A stretch of DNA of 36,881 nt from NCBI GenBank assembly GCA_003141195.1, contig PLLC01000093.1, positions 18,443 through 55,323 on the forward strand. Reading direction: 5' to 3'. Made by a program: the position numbers and the translations under genes. The DNA comes from Syntrophaceae bacterium (GTDB lineage Bacteria > Desulfobacterota > Syntrophia > Syntrophales > UBA5619). Below are positions 1-8,053 of the stretch, in pieces (within the stretch, counting starts at the first letter, position 1; every line of letters starts with the position of its first letter). The notes under the pieces are model-generated. The model was not told the DNA's origin and ran no database searches. It saw only the letters and a program-made list of their open reading frames with translations.

Positions 1-944
1 TCGAGGGACTCGTCCAGCCTGTGCCGGTCCCGGAAACGCATGGCGTAATAGGACAGAGGTGCGGCGACCATCCCGATTACCATAGCCGCCATAGGCGTCA
101 CATAGCCGGAAGCGGGGGTCACCGCTGCCAGACCGACGACCATCCCCGTGGCGATCCCCAGGGGGCTGGGCCGGCCATCCAGCCAGGAGAGCATCATCCA
201 GACCAGACCGGCCGTCGCGGCCGAGGTGTTGGTTGTCAGCAGGGCGTTCACCGCCACGCCGTTCGCAGCGAGGGCGCTGCCGGCGTTGAAACCGAACCAG
301 CCCACCCACAGCAATCCGGCCCCCAAGACCGTGAGCGGTATGTTGTTTGGCTCCATCGGAGACTTGCCGAACCCCTTGCGCGGCCCGATCACCAGCGCAA
401 AGGCCAAGGCCGAAAAACCGGCCGCGATGTGCACCACCGTTCCCCCGGCGAAATCAAGAACGCCCAGCGCCTTCAGCCATCCTCCCTGCCCCCAGACCCA
501 GTGGCACAGGGGATCATAGACCAGCGTGGCCCAGAGTAGGCTGAACAGAAGAAAGCTTTTGAATTTCACACGCTCGACGAAGGCGCCGGTGATCAACGCC
601 GGGGTGATGACCGCAAACATCATCTGAAAGGCGGCGAAAAGTCCATGCGGAACAGTCCTGCTGTAGTCCGGATTGGGCAGCGCGCCGACACCGTTGAAGC
701 CCAGGAAATTCAACCCGCCGATGATTCCCTGGATGTCCTCGCCGAATGCGAGGGAATAGCCATAGAGCAGCCATTGCACCCCGATCAGGGCCATAAAGGT
801 ATAACTCAGGGTCAGCGTGGAAAGGACGTTTTTCCGGCGGACCATCCCCCCGTAAAACAGCGCGAGGGCCGGCGTCATCAACAGAACCAGTGAACAACAG
901 ACCAGCACCCAGGCGGTGTCGCCCGCATTGATTGGATTCAGCAT
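1..944 (-). CDS. amtB: Ammonium channel AmtB (first copy, 3' end cut by window edge)
   Basis: The minus-strand frame from an ATG at 944 stays open to the window edge, giving 314 codons of an Amt/Mep/Rh-family ammonium channel. It begins MLNPINAGDTAWVL and carries family landmarks: LFYGGMVRRKNVLS in the first helices, WATLVYDPLCHWVWG, the first pore histidine in GGTVVHIAAG, and WFGFNAGSALAAN. The second pore histidine (GVHG) would lie beyond position 1. A purine-rich GGGGGGAAG stretch precedes the ATG. It is a clear paralogue of the channel at 5212-6447. A sigma-54 promoter lies about 50 bases upstream, so expression under nitrogen limitation is likely (inferred). Whether a PII gene follows it cannot be seen. 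Confidence 0.95.
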   Translation of the reverse strand, partial: MLNPINAGDTAWVLVCCSLVLLMTPALALFYGGMVRRKNVLSTLTLSYTFMALIGVQWLLYGYSLAFGEDIQGIIGGLNFLGFNGVGALPNPDYSRTVPHGLFAAFQMMFAVITPALITGAFVERVKFKSFLLFSLLWATLVYDPLCHWVWGQGGWLKALGVLDFAGGTVVHIAAGFSALAFALVIGPRKGFGKSPMEPNNIPLTVLGAGLLWVGWFGFNAGSALAANGVAVNALLTTNTSAATAGLVWMMLSWLDGRPSPLGIATGMVVGLAAVTPASGYVTPMAAMVIGMVAAPLSYYAMRFRDRHRLDESL

Positions 945-993
945 TCTTCCCCCCATCCTTCTTGATGAAATCAGACCGGTTCGGGGGATGATC

Positions 994-1009
994 AGCAATT
1001 ATCCTGCCA
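994..1009 (-). promoter_or_regulatory. Sigma-54 promoter of first amtB
   Basis: The minus strand reads TGGCAG-GATAA-TTGCT. The -24 GG and -12 GC are exactly 10 bases apart, as RpoN requires. Transcription would start near 983, leaving a leader of about 40 bases before the amtB ATG at 944. The sequence match is direct; activity is inferred. Confidence 0.8.
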
Positions 1010-1191
1010 AGGATAACGAACCGCTGCCTTTCTCGCAAATAGTCATCATTGCCGCGCACCTCCTGGCCTGGATCGGATCGGGGCTGTGCGGCCAACATGT
1101 TCACGTCAATCCGATGTACCTCACCCGCCACGGCCAAAATCATGCATGGCATGGGGGTGGAGGTGGCGAGTGGATGAGGGCAGGCAGGGAT

Positions 1192-1401
1192 TCAGAAGAG
1201 GCCCTCTTCCCTGATGCCGTAGCGCTCCTCCATCAACCGGGTCGATTCGAGATCCATCAATGGACCATACGGCTGCGGGACAGATTGCTTCCCCGGACCC
1301 GAAACCCCTCCGACAGGCTGTGCGTGGGACCCGTCGGTGGCACGGGCGTCGATATTGAACGCTTCGCTTCCAAAGATCCTCCGTTGCGAAATCATCTCCA
1401 T
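1192..1401 (-). CDS. Small protein of unknown family under a sigma-54 promoter
   Basis: This is a 69-residue ORF starting MEMISQRRIFGSEAF and ending YGIREEGLF. I do not recognise the family. The start at 1401 is chosen over an ATG 18 bases upstream because GGAGG lies 8 bases before it. The protein is soluble, slightly acidic and cysteine-free. A Gly/Pro/Ser/Gln-rich middle (PVGGVSGPGKQSVPQPYG) is followed by a likely C-terminal helix (DLESTRLMEERYG). A near-perfect sigma-54 promoter lies 68 bases upstream (1469-1484), matching the arrangement at both neighbouring amtB genes. That is the main reason to treat it as a real, nitrogen-regulated gene. It lies between the KaiC-like/PEP-binding gene and amtB1, all on one strand. 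A role in modulating ammonium assimilation is possible but only a guess. Confidence 0.65.
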   Translation of the reverse strand: MEMISQRRIFGSEAFNIDARATDGSHAQPVGGVSGPGKQSVPQPYGPLMDLESTRLMEERYGIREEGLF

Positions 1402-1468
1402 GGTCTGGACCTCCATCAACCACTTGGCTTAAAACGATCCTCAAAAGAATCGACTTTTCATTATGCAC

Positions 1469-1484
1469 CGCAAGAACGGTGCCA
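1469..1484 (-). promoter_or_regulatory. Sigma-54 promoter of the small protein gene
   Basis: The minus strand reads TGGCAC-CGTTC-TTGCG, a full TGGCAC -24 box with correct spacing to TTGC. The expected start site is near 1458, about 57 bases before the ATG at 1401. The promoter overlaps an inverted repeat, GCACCG-N6-CGGTGC (plus strand 1465-1482), which might be a regulator site. Confidence 0.82.
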
Positions 1485-1508
1485 TCCGGCCATGCCGGAA
1501 CGATAGAT

Positions 1509-1586
1509 GCAACATTCTGTATTTATTATTGTTGTGGTGTGTCGGGTCAGGCGGGACTTTTCAAGAAAAGGCAACAATATTGTACC
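1509..1586. promoter_or_regulatory. Candidate enhancer-binding sites upstream of the small-protein promoter
   Basis: ACAATATTGT (1574-1583), a perfect 10-base palindrome followed by ACC, lies about 120 bases upstream of the predicted start site. A related GCAACATTCTGTA lies at 1509-1521. A very similar ACAATTTTGTACC lies about 113 bases upstream of the amtB2 start site. The position fits sites for a sigma-54 activator, but the activator is unknown and the sequence is not the enteric NtrC consensus. Confidence 0.35.
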
Positions 1587-1925
1587 AGCTTTCAAAAGCG
1601 ACACAAAAGCGTTCGGACGCCCTTGAACAACGGGAAAATCATGGTCCTTCAATGCGCCTTCAACAGATGTCCTGAGCGCCAAAGGGACCGATTTTGAAGG
1701 GAAGAGATTTTAAATAATCCTCACCGCAAGGCTGAGCCAAAACTACCGATAAGGTGAAAGTCAATCAAGGCTTAATTCAACAAATTATAAAATCATAAGG
1801 ACGCATCAACCGGATGAACCAGAAGATGTTTGTTTTTGCTTGATTTGTTCGGAACCGTTTCAGTTTTACCAGGAAAATCCAGGATGGGACATTAGAATGT
1901 TCCGCCCTGTGGACGGGGCATTCAT
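1587..1925. other. Intergenic stretch, no gene seen
   Basis: This AT-richer spacer follows the KaiC-like/PEP-binding gene on the minus strand. No frame has both a start with a ribosome site and recognisable protein. An imperfect inverted repeat near 1890-1907 (GGACATT/AATGTTCC) has no T-run, so I do not call it a terminator. Confidence 0.5.
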
Positions 1926-4562
1926 TCAACGGTCCGGTTTTCCCGCATCCAGATAGCAGATCGCCCGCTGGCTCTGCGGGTCGGCCACGACATGGGCATA
2001 GAGCCCGCCTGTCGCCACCGGAAGGTCGAAAACGCGAATGATCTCCCGGAACCGTTCCGCATCGGGAAGGAGGTCCGTCAGAATATTCGGAAGGTTCTCG
2101 AAGACCTCCCGATTGAACTCCGCCTCCGGATCACTTGGATAGACGGGCAGGTAGATGATCTGCGCCTCGACGAGATCGAGGAAGAAATGGGTCCCGTAGG
2201 AAACCTCCGGCACCTGCCCCACCTCCTCCCGCGCCATCTCCACCAGAACAACCGTGTTGTTGATGTCGGCGTAGGTTACGTTCACGCCGAGGTCAATGTT
2301 GCTGCTCCCCCACCGCCCCGGCCCCATCATCAATATCCGTCCCCGGGCTACATCGGGATGCTCGTTGATCCGCCCAACGACGCGGCCAAGCGACTTTTTC
2401 GCCTCCAGGGAACCGACAGCCCCGTACCCGACCGGATCGATGTAGAGGAGGTAGCGGATGGGCGGCGTGACGCCGCCGCTGATCGTCCGACCCGACCGGA
2501 AGAGGACCCGCTTGGGGGGGATACCCTCGGGGAGCTGAACCCGGCCCGTAGCCCCGGGGAGCCGCATCGGGCGACACTGAAGGAGGTTGATCCGGACCCG
2601 GCCTTCGGCGTACACCGCGGCGGTGAATTCCGTGTCGATCGGCTGGCCGTAAGCCTTCTCCAAGCGGGTCAGCATCTCTCCGATGAAGCAGACGAAGCTG
2701 GTTTTAGCGAGGAGGTGGTTGAAGGTAAGGACCAGCTTGTCCTGGGTAGTCTCAAGGCGGCTTGTCCAGGGGTCGGCAGGATAGCCGTCTTTCATCAGAG
2801 AAACGAGGAGGTGGAGATTCGGGTAGTCGCGTCCCTCCAGAACTTCCGCAAGCGGCCTGGTCGTGAAGGCATTGTCTTCAAGATCGATGAGATCGACCTC
2901 CCACTGGGAGTATTTGGCGATCTTGGCGCCGGACTCGGGCCGCAGCTGGGGGTGGCTCACAGCAATCATTCGGGGGTAATCGTTTCCGACCCGGTTAACC
3001 GCCCGTGTTCCCAAGCCGAAGACAAGACGGATCATACCTCGGGCGGGGTCGATCCGGTCCGTCCAGGCGTAAGGATTCCTGGAGAAGGCCACCCCGGCCA
3101 GGCTCGGGAAGAAGAACTGTTTGTAAGGCGCCCCGGAAACGCGCTGGACGAGGATCGCCATTTGCTCGTCGCTCTCGCCCAGATCCCGAGCGCGGCGGTA
3201 GGCCATGGCGTCCGGGTTCAGGGTGCTCGCGTAGACGAGTTTCACGGCGCGAAGAAACGCATTGAGCCTCTCCTCCGGCGTCCCTTGGTTGGCACAGTAT
3301 TCGCTGCGGTACTTACCGGCAAAGGCGTTCCCGAAGCTGTCCTCCAACAGGCTGCTGGAGCGGGCGATGATCGGCGCCTGGCCGAAGTAGGCAAGCATGT
3401 CCCGGAACTGTTCCATGATCTCCGGCGAAAAACACCCGACGAGGAATCGCTGCTCCACCTCCGAGAATTCCTTATGGGAGATGTGTGATGCGCGGGAGAG
3501 GTGAAGGCGTAAACGGAAGAGGTCGTTGTTTACCAGAAAGGTGAAAAAAACATCCGAACCGATGTAGAAGGAGTCGTGGGCCTCGAGAACCTCTGCAAAG
3601 TCGATCTCGCCCGGTTCCGCGAGAAGTATCCGCCGGGCGATGAGCATCCCCGCCGCCTTCCCGCCGATCCGCCCCGAACCGATGAGACGGTCCCGGATGG
3701 CGAAGAGATCGTCGAGTGTGAAATAGGCGTCCACCAGGCGGTTAAGCTCGGGATGCGTCCCAATCATCATCCGGGAGAACTCCTGCTTGAGGGCTGCGAC
3801 CTCCGGCGTTTTCTCGTCGAGATCCATCCCCGCCTCGTGGTACTGCATGAGACGCCGGTATACGCTTTCCCAGGGAGCGATCGATCTCGCTTTCACCTGG
3901 AGCGGCTTGCGGCGCGCCGACACCGAAAGGGCCGCGGCCTCCCCGCTCCCGAAGACCGGTGTCCAAACCCCGTCCGCCATCACGTGGGGAATGAACATCT
4001 GGGGGGAGTAGCGGTCCCAAACCTTGAGCGGGTGGAGATACATGTTCCCATCGACCTGGTAGACATCCAGCAGGACCTGCGTGGTGTCCCGGATCCGGGC
4101 GACGGCGCTATGGCTGTGCTGGCCGCGGGTGAGTGCGAAATAGGCGACCGTGTCGAGTTCGAAGAGGAATGGACAGGTCACCTGGAAGAAGTTTGCCAGG
4201 AGTTCGTCGGTGGTCCACTCGACGACGAGCGCCGAGAGGTTGTCGAAGACGTAGAAGACCTCCCGTCCCTCCGTCGCGATGATTTCGTGCAAGGCGCCGC
4301 TGAAGGCGTCGAAACCTGTGTGGGGATTGATTTCAATCGTGGCGAGCCCGTTCAGCGGGGGCAAGATCGGCGAGTGGGGGGCGAACCGCAGATAGACGCA
4401 CCGCCGCCCGTCCCGGATCGTCTGCCGGACGAAGGGTTCCGCGAATTGTACGTAGTCCTCCAGGCAATCCACCTGCCAGACGACATTGTCGCCCAGCCGG
4501 AGACCCTGGAGTACCTGATCCAGCGCCGGAAGACCGCTGGAAACGATTCTGGCTGGCATCAT
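1926..4562 (-). CDS. KaiC-like domain fused to PEP/pyruvate-binding (PPDK N-terminal type) domain
   Basis: This 878-residue protein has two recognisable parts. Residues 1 to about 210 resemble the KaiC/RAD55 RecA-like fold (SGLPALDQVLQGLRLGDNVV), but the Walker A loop lacks GKT/S, so this half probably binds or senses rather than hydrolyses ATP. From about residue 290 comes the ATP-grasp PEP/pyruvate-binding domain of PPDK and PEP synthase: GGKAAGM near 299, ARSSSLLEDSFGNAFAGKY near 400, GVAFSRNP, GLGTRAVNR, and LLQCRPM near 657. The phosphohistidine swivel domain and the PEP-utilising barrel of PPDK are absent, so it cannot be a complete dikinase. Similar proteins occur in Geobacter-type genomes (from memory). 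Its place between glnK and the second amtB suggests a link to nitrogen or energy signalling (inferred). Two adjacent ATGs make the exact start uncertain by one codon. Confidence 0.85.
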   Translation of the reverse strand: MMPARIVSSGLPALDQVLQGLRLGDNVVWQVDCLEDYVQFAEPFVRQTIRDGRRCVYLRFAPHSPILPPLNGLATIEINPHTGFDAFSGALHEIIATEGREVFYVFDNLSALVVEWTTDELLANFFQVTCPFLFELDTVAYFALTRGQHSHSAVARIRDTTQVLLDVYQVDGNMYLHPLKVWDRYSPQMFIPHVMADGVWTPVFGSGEAAALSVSARRKPLQVKARSIAPWESVYRRLMQYHEAGMDLDEKTPEVAALKQEFSRMMIGTHPELNRLVDAYFTLDDLFAIRDRLIGSGRIGGKAAGMLIARRILLAEPGEIDFAEVLEAHDSFYIGSDVFFTFLVNNDLFRLRLHLSRASHISHKEFSEVEQRFLVGCFSPEIMEQFRDMLAYFGQAPIIARSSSLLEDSFGNAFAGKYRSEYCANQGTPEERLNAFLRAVKLVYASTLNPDAMAYRRARDLGESDEQMAILVQRVSGAPYKQFFFPSLAGVAFSRNPYAWTDRIDPARGMIRLVFGLGTRAVNRVGNDYPRMIAVSHPQLRPESGAKIAKYSQWEVDLIDLEDNAFTTRPLAEVLEGRDYPNLHLLVSLMKDGYPADPWTSRLETTQDKLVLTFNHLLAKTSFVCFIGEMLTRLEKAYGQPIDTEFTAAVYAEGRVRINLLQCRPMRLPGATGRVQLPEGIPPKRVLFRSGRTISGGVTPPIRYLLYIDPVGYGAVGSLEAKKSLGRVVGRINEHPDVARGRILMMGPGRWGSSNIDLGVNVTYADINNTVVLVEMAREEVGQVPEVSYGTHFFLDLVEAQIIYLPVYPSDPEAEFNREVFENLPNILTDLLPDAERFREIIRVFDLPVATGGLYAHVVADPQSQRAICYLDAGKPDR

Positions 4563-4851
4563 CCCGTCCTGACTGAGAAAATAGTGTCACCCTGAGCAAA
4601 TTCTCCCGTCACTTCAAAACACGCTCTATCGACTATGGTACCACGTTTTTAGTTCAATTTTTACCTTTTTTCAATTTTTCCATAAGAGAAACGACCGTTG
4701 ACCACCGTTGAACGGGATAAAAAATAGCGGATCCTTTTCCTCTCGGGCGTAGGACCTCCCGAAGCTTTATGAGGTGTGACCCCGTTGGAGACGTCTGCAT
4801 ACCGTTATTTTGTCCATGTATTAACGATAACCCCCTATTGCAGGCTCAGCC

Positions 4852-5199
4852 TCAGCCGATGGCGATCCCACCCCGTTCGCCGGAACTGATCCGGACGCAA
4901 TCGGCGAGGTCCAGTACGAAGATCTTCCCGTCCCCCACCTCGCCCTTGCCACTCCGGGCGCCCTTGTTGATTGCGGCGATGGTCGGCTCCACGAATGCCT
5001 CGTTCACGGCAATGTCGAGCCGGACCTTCCGAAGGAGGCCGCCGACCTCCTTCGCCCCGCGGTAGATCTCCGTGAATCCCTTCTGCCTCCCTTGTCCGAG
5101 AACGTTGGAGACGGTCATCAGATTCACGTCCACCGCTTCGAGCGCTTGTTTGACCTCTTCCAACTTATGCGGCTGGATGATTGCAACGATGTATTTCAT
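4852..5199 (-). CDS. glnK: GlnK-type PII signal protein without the uridylylated tyrosine
   Basis: This 115-residue PII protein has normal family length and the normal start MKYIVAIIQPHKLEEVKQAL. PII trimers bind ATP/ADP and 2-oxoglutarate and plug AmtB. The T-loop reads GRQKGFTEIYRGAKEV: Tyr46 is present, but position 51, the tyrosine uridylylated by GlnD in enterics, is Glu, and Ser49 (the cyanobacterial phosphorylation site) is Ala. The C-terminal loop reads SGKGEVGDGKIFVL, two residues longer than usual before the conserved GDGKIFV. An AGGAGG lies 8 bases before the ATG and overlaps the amtB2 stop, so the two genes are translationally coupled 12 bases apart. Regulation by covalent modification at Tyr51 is therefore unlikely; regulation by effectors alone is inferred. 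Confidence 0.95.
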   Translation of the reverse strand: MKYIVAIIQPHKLEEVKQALEAVDVNLMTVSNVLGQGRQKGFTEIYRGAKEVGGLLRKVRLDIAVNEAFVEPTIAAINKGARSGKGEVGDGKIFVLDLADCVRISSGERGGIAIG

Positions 5200-5211
5200 G
5201 ATCTTTTCCTC

Positions 5212-6447
5212 CTATTCAACGACCGTATAGGCCGATTCACTCTGTTGGGTCAGGTCCAGACCGACGATCTCATCCTTCTTCTCCACCCTCATTCCGACCA
5301 GGCCGTCCACGACCTTGAAGATGATCCAGGTCATCCCGGAAGCAAAGATCGGCGCGATGATGATCAGCAGGAACTGGACAAGGAACTGATGCGGATTTCC
5401 GAACAAAAGCCCGTCCGCCCCGGCGGCGTTGACCGCCTTCTCCGCAAAGAGTCCCGTCGCCAGGGTTCCCCACATCCCCCCGACCCCGTGGACGCCGAAT
5501 GCGTCGAGGGAGTCGTCGTAGCCGAGCTTCGTCTTGATCAGAACCACGGCGATGTAGCAGAACAGGGCCACCAGCATGCCGATGAAGATCGCATTCATCG
5601 GGTTGACAAAACCGCAGGCTGGCGTGATCGCGACCAGCCCCGCGACGGCGCCCGTTGCCGCTCCCAGGATGGTCGGCGCCCCGCGATGGTACCATTCAAT
5701 CAGCGCCCAGGTGAGCCCCGCCGCCGCCGTGGCGATATGGGTCGTCACGAAGGCATTGGCGGCCAGTTCATTGGCCCCGAGTGCGCTTCCCGCGTTGAAC
5801 CCGAACCAGCCGAACCAGAGCAGCGCAGCGCCGAGGACGGTGAAGGGCAGGTTGTGCGGCCGAAACGGCTGCTGCGCGTACCCGCACCGCTTTCCCAGCA
5901 GGATTGCCAGCGTCAGGGCCGAGATCCCGGAACTGACATGGACGACGATGCCGCCCGCGAAATCCAGCGCGCCAAGGTTCCTCAACCAGCCACCCATCCC
6001 CCAGACCCAGTGAGCCAGGGGATCGTAGACCAGCGTCGCCCAAAGGACGGTGAAGATCAGAAAGGCCGAGAATTTCATCCGCTCCGCGAAGGCCCCGATG
6101 ATCAGGGCCGGCGTGATCACGGCGAACATCGCCTGGAAGATCATAAAGGCCTGATGGGGGATCGTCGCCGCGTAATCGGCATTCGGCTGGCCGCCGACGA
6201 AGTTGAGTCCCGCCCATTTTAGGCTGCCGATGATCCCCCATCCGGTATCCGGCCCAAAGGCCAGCGAATAGCCGTAGAGGACCCACTGCAGGCTGATGAC
6301 GCAAGTGATGATGAAACACTGCATTAAAATGGAAAGAACGTTTTTCCTCCGCACCAGTCCGCCGTAGAAGAAGGCAAGTCCCGGAATCGTCATTCCCAGG
6401 ACTAGGACCGATGAGGTCAATACCCACGCTGTATCGCCTGTATTCAT
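5212..6447 (-). CDS. amtB: Ammonium channel AmtB (second copy, complete)
   Basis: This complete 411-residue Amt-family channel has about eleven transmembrane helices. The pore twin histidines are visible as His170 (GGIVVHVSSG) and His320 (AFGVHGVGG), with WATLVYDPLAHWVWG and WFGFNAGSALGAN between them. It lacks a cleavable signal peptide, ending with a short charged cytoplasmic tail (RVEKKDEIVGLDLT). AGGAGG lies 8 bases before the ATG at 6447. It conducts NH4+/NH3 across the inner membrane and is expected to be blocked by the PII protein encoded directly downstream. A sigma-54 promoter lies about 105 bases upstream. Confidence 0.97.
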   Translation of the reverse strand: MNTGDTAWVLTSSVLVLGMTIPGLAFFYGGLVRRKNVLSILMQCFIITCVISLQWVLYGYSLAFGPDTGWGIIGSLKWAGLNFVGGQPNADYAATIPHQAFMIFQAMFAVITPALIIGAFAERMKFSAFLIFTVLWATLVYDPLAHWVWGMGGWLRNLGALDFAGGIVVHVSSGISALTLAILLGKRCGYAQQPFRPHNLPFTVLGAALLWFGWFGFNAGSALGANELAANAFVTTHIATAAAGLTWALIEWYHRGAPTILGAATGAVAGLVAITPACGFVNPMNAIFIGMLVALFCYIAVVLIKTKLGYDDSLDAFGVHGVGGMWGTLATGLFAEKAVNAAGADGLLFGNPHQFLVQFLLIIIAPIFASGMTWIIFKVVDGLVGMRVEKKDEIVGLDLTQQSESAYTVVE

Positions 6448-6552
6448 GATAAATACCTCCTAAATGGTTTCCAGAATCCGTTCCGCCGGAATTTTGGGAT
6501 TCGGTTGTCCCAAGATACCCGTCCGGCGGTGATCCCGTTCGAGAGGGAATAA

Positions 6553-6568
6553 GGCAAGGGGAATGCCA
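6553..6568 (-). promoter_or_regulatory. Sigma-54 promoter of amtB-glnK
   Basis: The minus strand reads TGGCAT-TCCCC-TTGCC, with GG and GC exactly 10 bases apart. Transcription would start near 6542 and give a leader of about 95 bases before the amtB ATG. Nitrogen-limited expression is the usual logic for amtB-glnK. Confidence 0.8.
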
Positions 6569-6651
6569 AAGGCAATCATGAATGATAAGCATAAGAAATC
6601 CTTCGTTTATCTAATTCAATGGCTCGGGAATGCAGGGGGAGAATGATCGTG

Positions 6652-6691
6652 ACAATTTTGTACCTTTCCCGGACCGTCCGACAAAAATGTA
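6652..6691. promoter_or_regulatory. Candidate activator sites upstream of amtB-glnK
   Basis: GACAATTTTGTACC begins at 6651 and GACAAAAATGTAG-like sequence lies at 6681-6691. Both are roughly palindromic and centred about 113 and 142 bases upstream of the predicted start site. The first closely matches the site upstream of the small-protein promoter at 1574. Between them, CGGACCGTCCG (6670-6680) is a perfect palindrome of unknown meaning. This region also separates the divergently transcribed adenylyltransferase gene. Confidence 0.35.
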
Positions 6692-6926
6692 GTCTGCTTG
6701 AAGCGATCATGGGGATCCCCTCCGGGGGAGAAAACATTTGCCCTATCCAAGGACTTTGAGGTATGAAACGACCATTGTCGGCCATAATAAAATATTGTGC
6801 GCTTTGGAAAAGAGTCTCACCCTGCACCCGGACTCTTTTTTCGACCAGGAACATCCCCTTCGTTTCTCAGGACTCCGTCGGTCAGGGAGAGGAAGGACGC
6901 CATTTAAGGAAAAATGGGGAGGGGCA

Positions 6927-7658
6927 ATGATCACGGATGAAGAACGGAAACGATACGCCCGCCAGATTCTGATGATCGGAGAGGCGGGACAGGAAAGGCT
7001 CAAGTTGGCGCGCGTCCTCGTCGCCGGCGCCGGGGGACTGGGAACGGTGATCTCCCTCTACCTGGCCGCCGCCGGTGTGGGCCATCTGCGGATCATCGAC
7101 TGCGACGTCGTCGAGACGAGCAACCTGAACCGCCAGATCCTCCACTGGAGCGGGGACGTCGGACGGCCGAAAACCGCATCCGCCGAGGAGAAGCTCGCCG
7201 CCCTGAACCCCCTGATCCGCATTGAGACGGTCTCCGGAAGAATCGCAGAGGAAAGCATCGAGGAAATGGCGGAGGGCTGCGACCTCATCGTCGATGCGAT
7301 GGACAATTTCCCGACCCGTTATCTGCTGAACCGGACCACAGTCGAAAAAGGCATTCCGTTCATCCACGGCGCCGTGCGGGGGTTCTTCGGCCAGGCGACG
7401 ACGGTAATTCCCGGGAAGACCCCCTGCCTGCGCTGCTTGTTCCCCAAGAGCCCCCCGCGGGAGGTGTTTCCGATTATCGGGGCGACGTGCGGCGTTATCG
7501 GCGCCATCGAGGCGACAGAGGCGATCAAGCTGCTCACCGGTCAGGGAGAGCCGCTGGCCGGCCGGCTTTTCCTCTGGGACGGCCTCGCGGGCAGCGCCGA
7601 TTCCATCACGGTCGAAAGGGATCCGTCCTGTCCCGTCTGCGGAAAGTTGAAGAAATAG
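6927..7658 (+). CDS. HesA/MoeB/ThiF-family adenylyltransferase
   Basis: This 243-residue E1-like enzyme activates the C-terminal glycine of a small ubiquitin-like carrier by adenylation. Visible features are the opening EERKRYARQILMIGEAGQ, the ATP loop VLVAGAGGLGT, the conserved ETSNLNRQILH, the Asp of VDAMDNFPTRYLLN, and two zinc CxxC pairs, CLRC and the C-terminal CPVC. The start at 6927 has GGGGAGG just before it. An upstream in-frame ATG (6738) would add 63 residues that do not resemble the family and is rejected. The MoaD/ThiS-like carrier gene follows 113 bases later, so the pair probably serves molybdopterin (Mo or W cofactor) or thiamine sulfur transfer. Sequence alone does not decide between MoeB, ThiF and HesA. 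Confidence 0.9.
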   Translation: MITDEERKRYARQILMIGEAGQERLKLARVLVAGAGGLGTVISLYLAAAGVGHLRIIDCDVVETSNLNRQILHWSGDVGRPKTASAEEKLAALNPLIRIETVSGRIAEESIEEMAEGCDLIVDAMDNFPTRYLLNRTTVEKGIPFIHGAVRGFFGQATTVIPGKTPCLRCLFPKSPPREVFPIIGATCGVIGAIEATEAIKLLTGQGEPLAGRLFLWDGLAGSADSITVERDPSCPVCGKLKK

Positions 7659-7771
7659 CCGTGGCGCCGTCTCTCCCCATCTCCCCGTCGGCACGGATCG
7701 TGCGGAATCAGCAGATCCTTGGGATAAATGGCCGGGGAAATTGAATTGTTGCATGTAAAAAGGATCGCAAT

Positions 7772-8053
7772 ATGAAGATCACGTTCAGGACATTTGCCAC
7801 GTTTCGGGAGGTCATCGGCGCAAGGGAGATGGAGCTTACCCTACCCCCGGGGGAAAAGATCAGGGACCTGTTAGAGAACCTCTGCAACACCCATCCCGGG
7901 CTGCGGGAACACCTCTTCGACGCCGCCGGGCAGATCAAGCCCTATATCCTCATCCTGAAGAACGGCCGGAGCATCACGTCGCTGCAACAGCTCGACACGG
8001 TCATCGACGAGGGCGACGTGATCGCCGTCTTTCCCCCCGTCGCCGGCGGCTGA
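7772..8053 (+). CDS. MoaD/ThiS-like ubiquitin-fold sulfur carrier
   Basis: This 93-residue beta-grasp protein starts MKITFRTFATFREVIG and ends VIAVFPPVAGG. The terminal di-glycine is the site that is adenylated and thiocarboxylated. The DEGDVIAVFPPVAGG ending is typical of MoaD and the archaeal SAMP group. AGGA lies 7 bases before the ATG. Its partner is the adenylyltransferase immediately upstream. A role in molybdenum/tungsten cofactor synthesis is most likely; thiamine or cysteine synthesis is less likely. Confidence 0.9.
   Translation: MKITFRTFATFREVIGAREMELTLPPGEKIRDLLENLCNTHPGLREHLFDAAGQIKPYILILKNGRSITSLQQLDTVIDEGDVIAVFPPVAGG

Noticed and set aside
514-1152. 212-codon minus-strand ORF overlapping the first amtB
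   Set aside because: It is out of frame with the clear AmtB sequence that runs from 944 to the window edge.
1464-1482. Possible enteric NtrC site (TGCACC-N8-GGTGCC)
   Set aside because: Spacing is longer than the NtrC consensus and the right half coincides with the -24 box of the sigma-54 promoter, so symmetry may be accidental.
4563-4851. Possible sigma-54 promoter for the KaiC-like/PEP-binding gene
   Set aside because: No GG-N10-GC match with TGGC/TTGC was found on the minus strand in this gap; only weak AT-rich sigma-70-like boxes.
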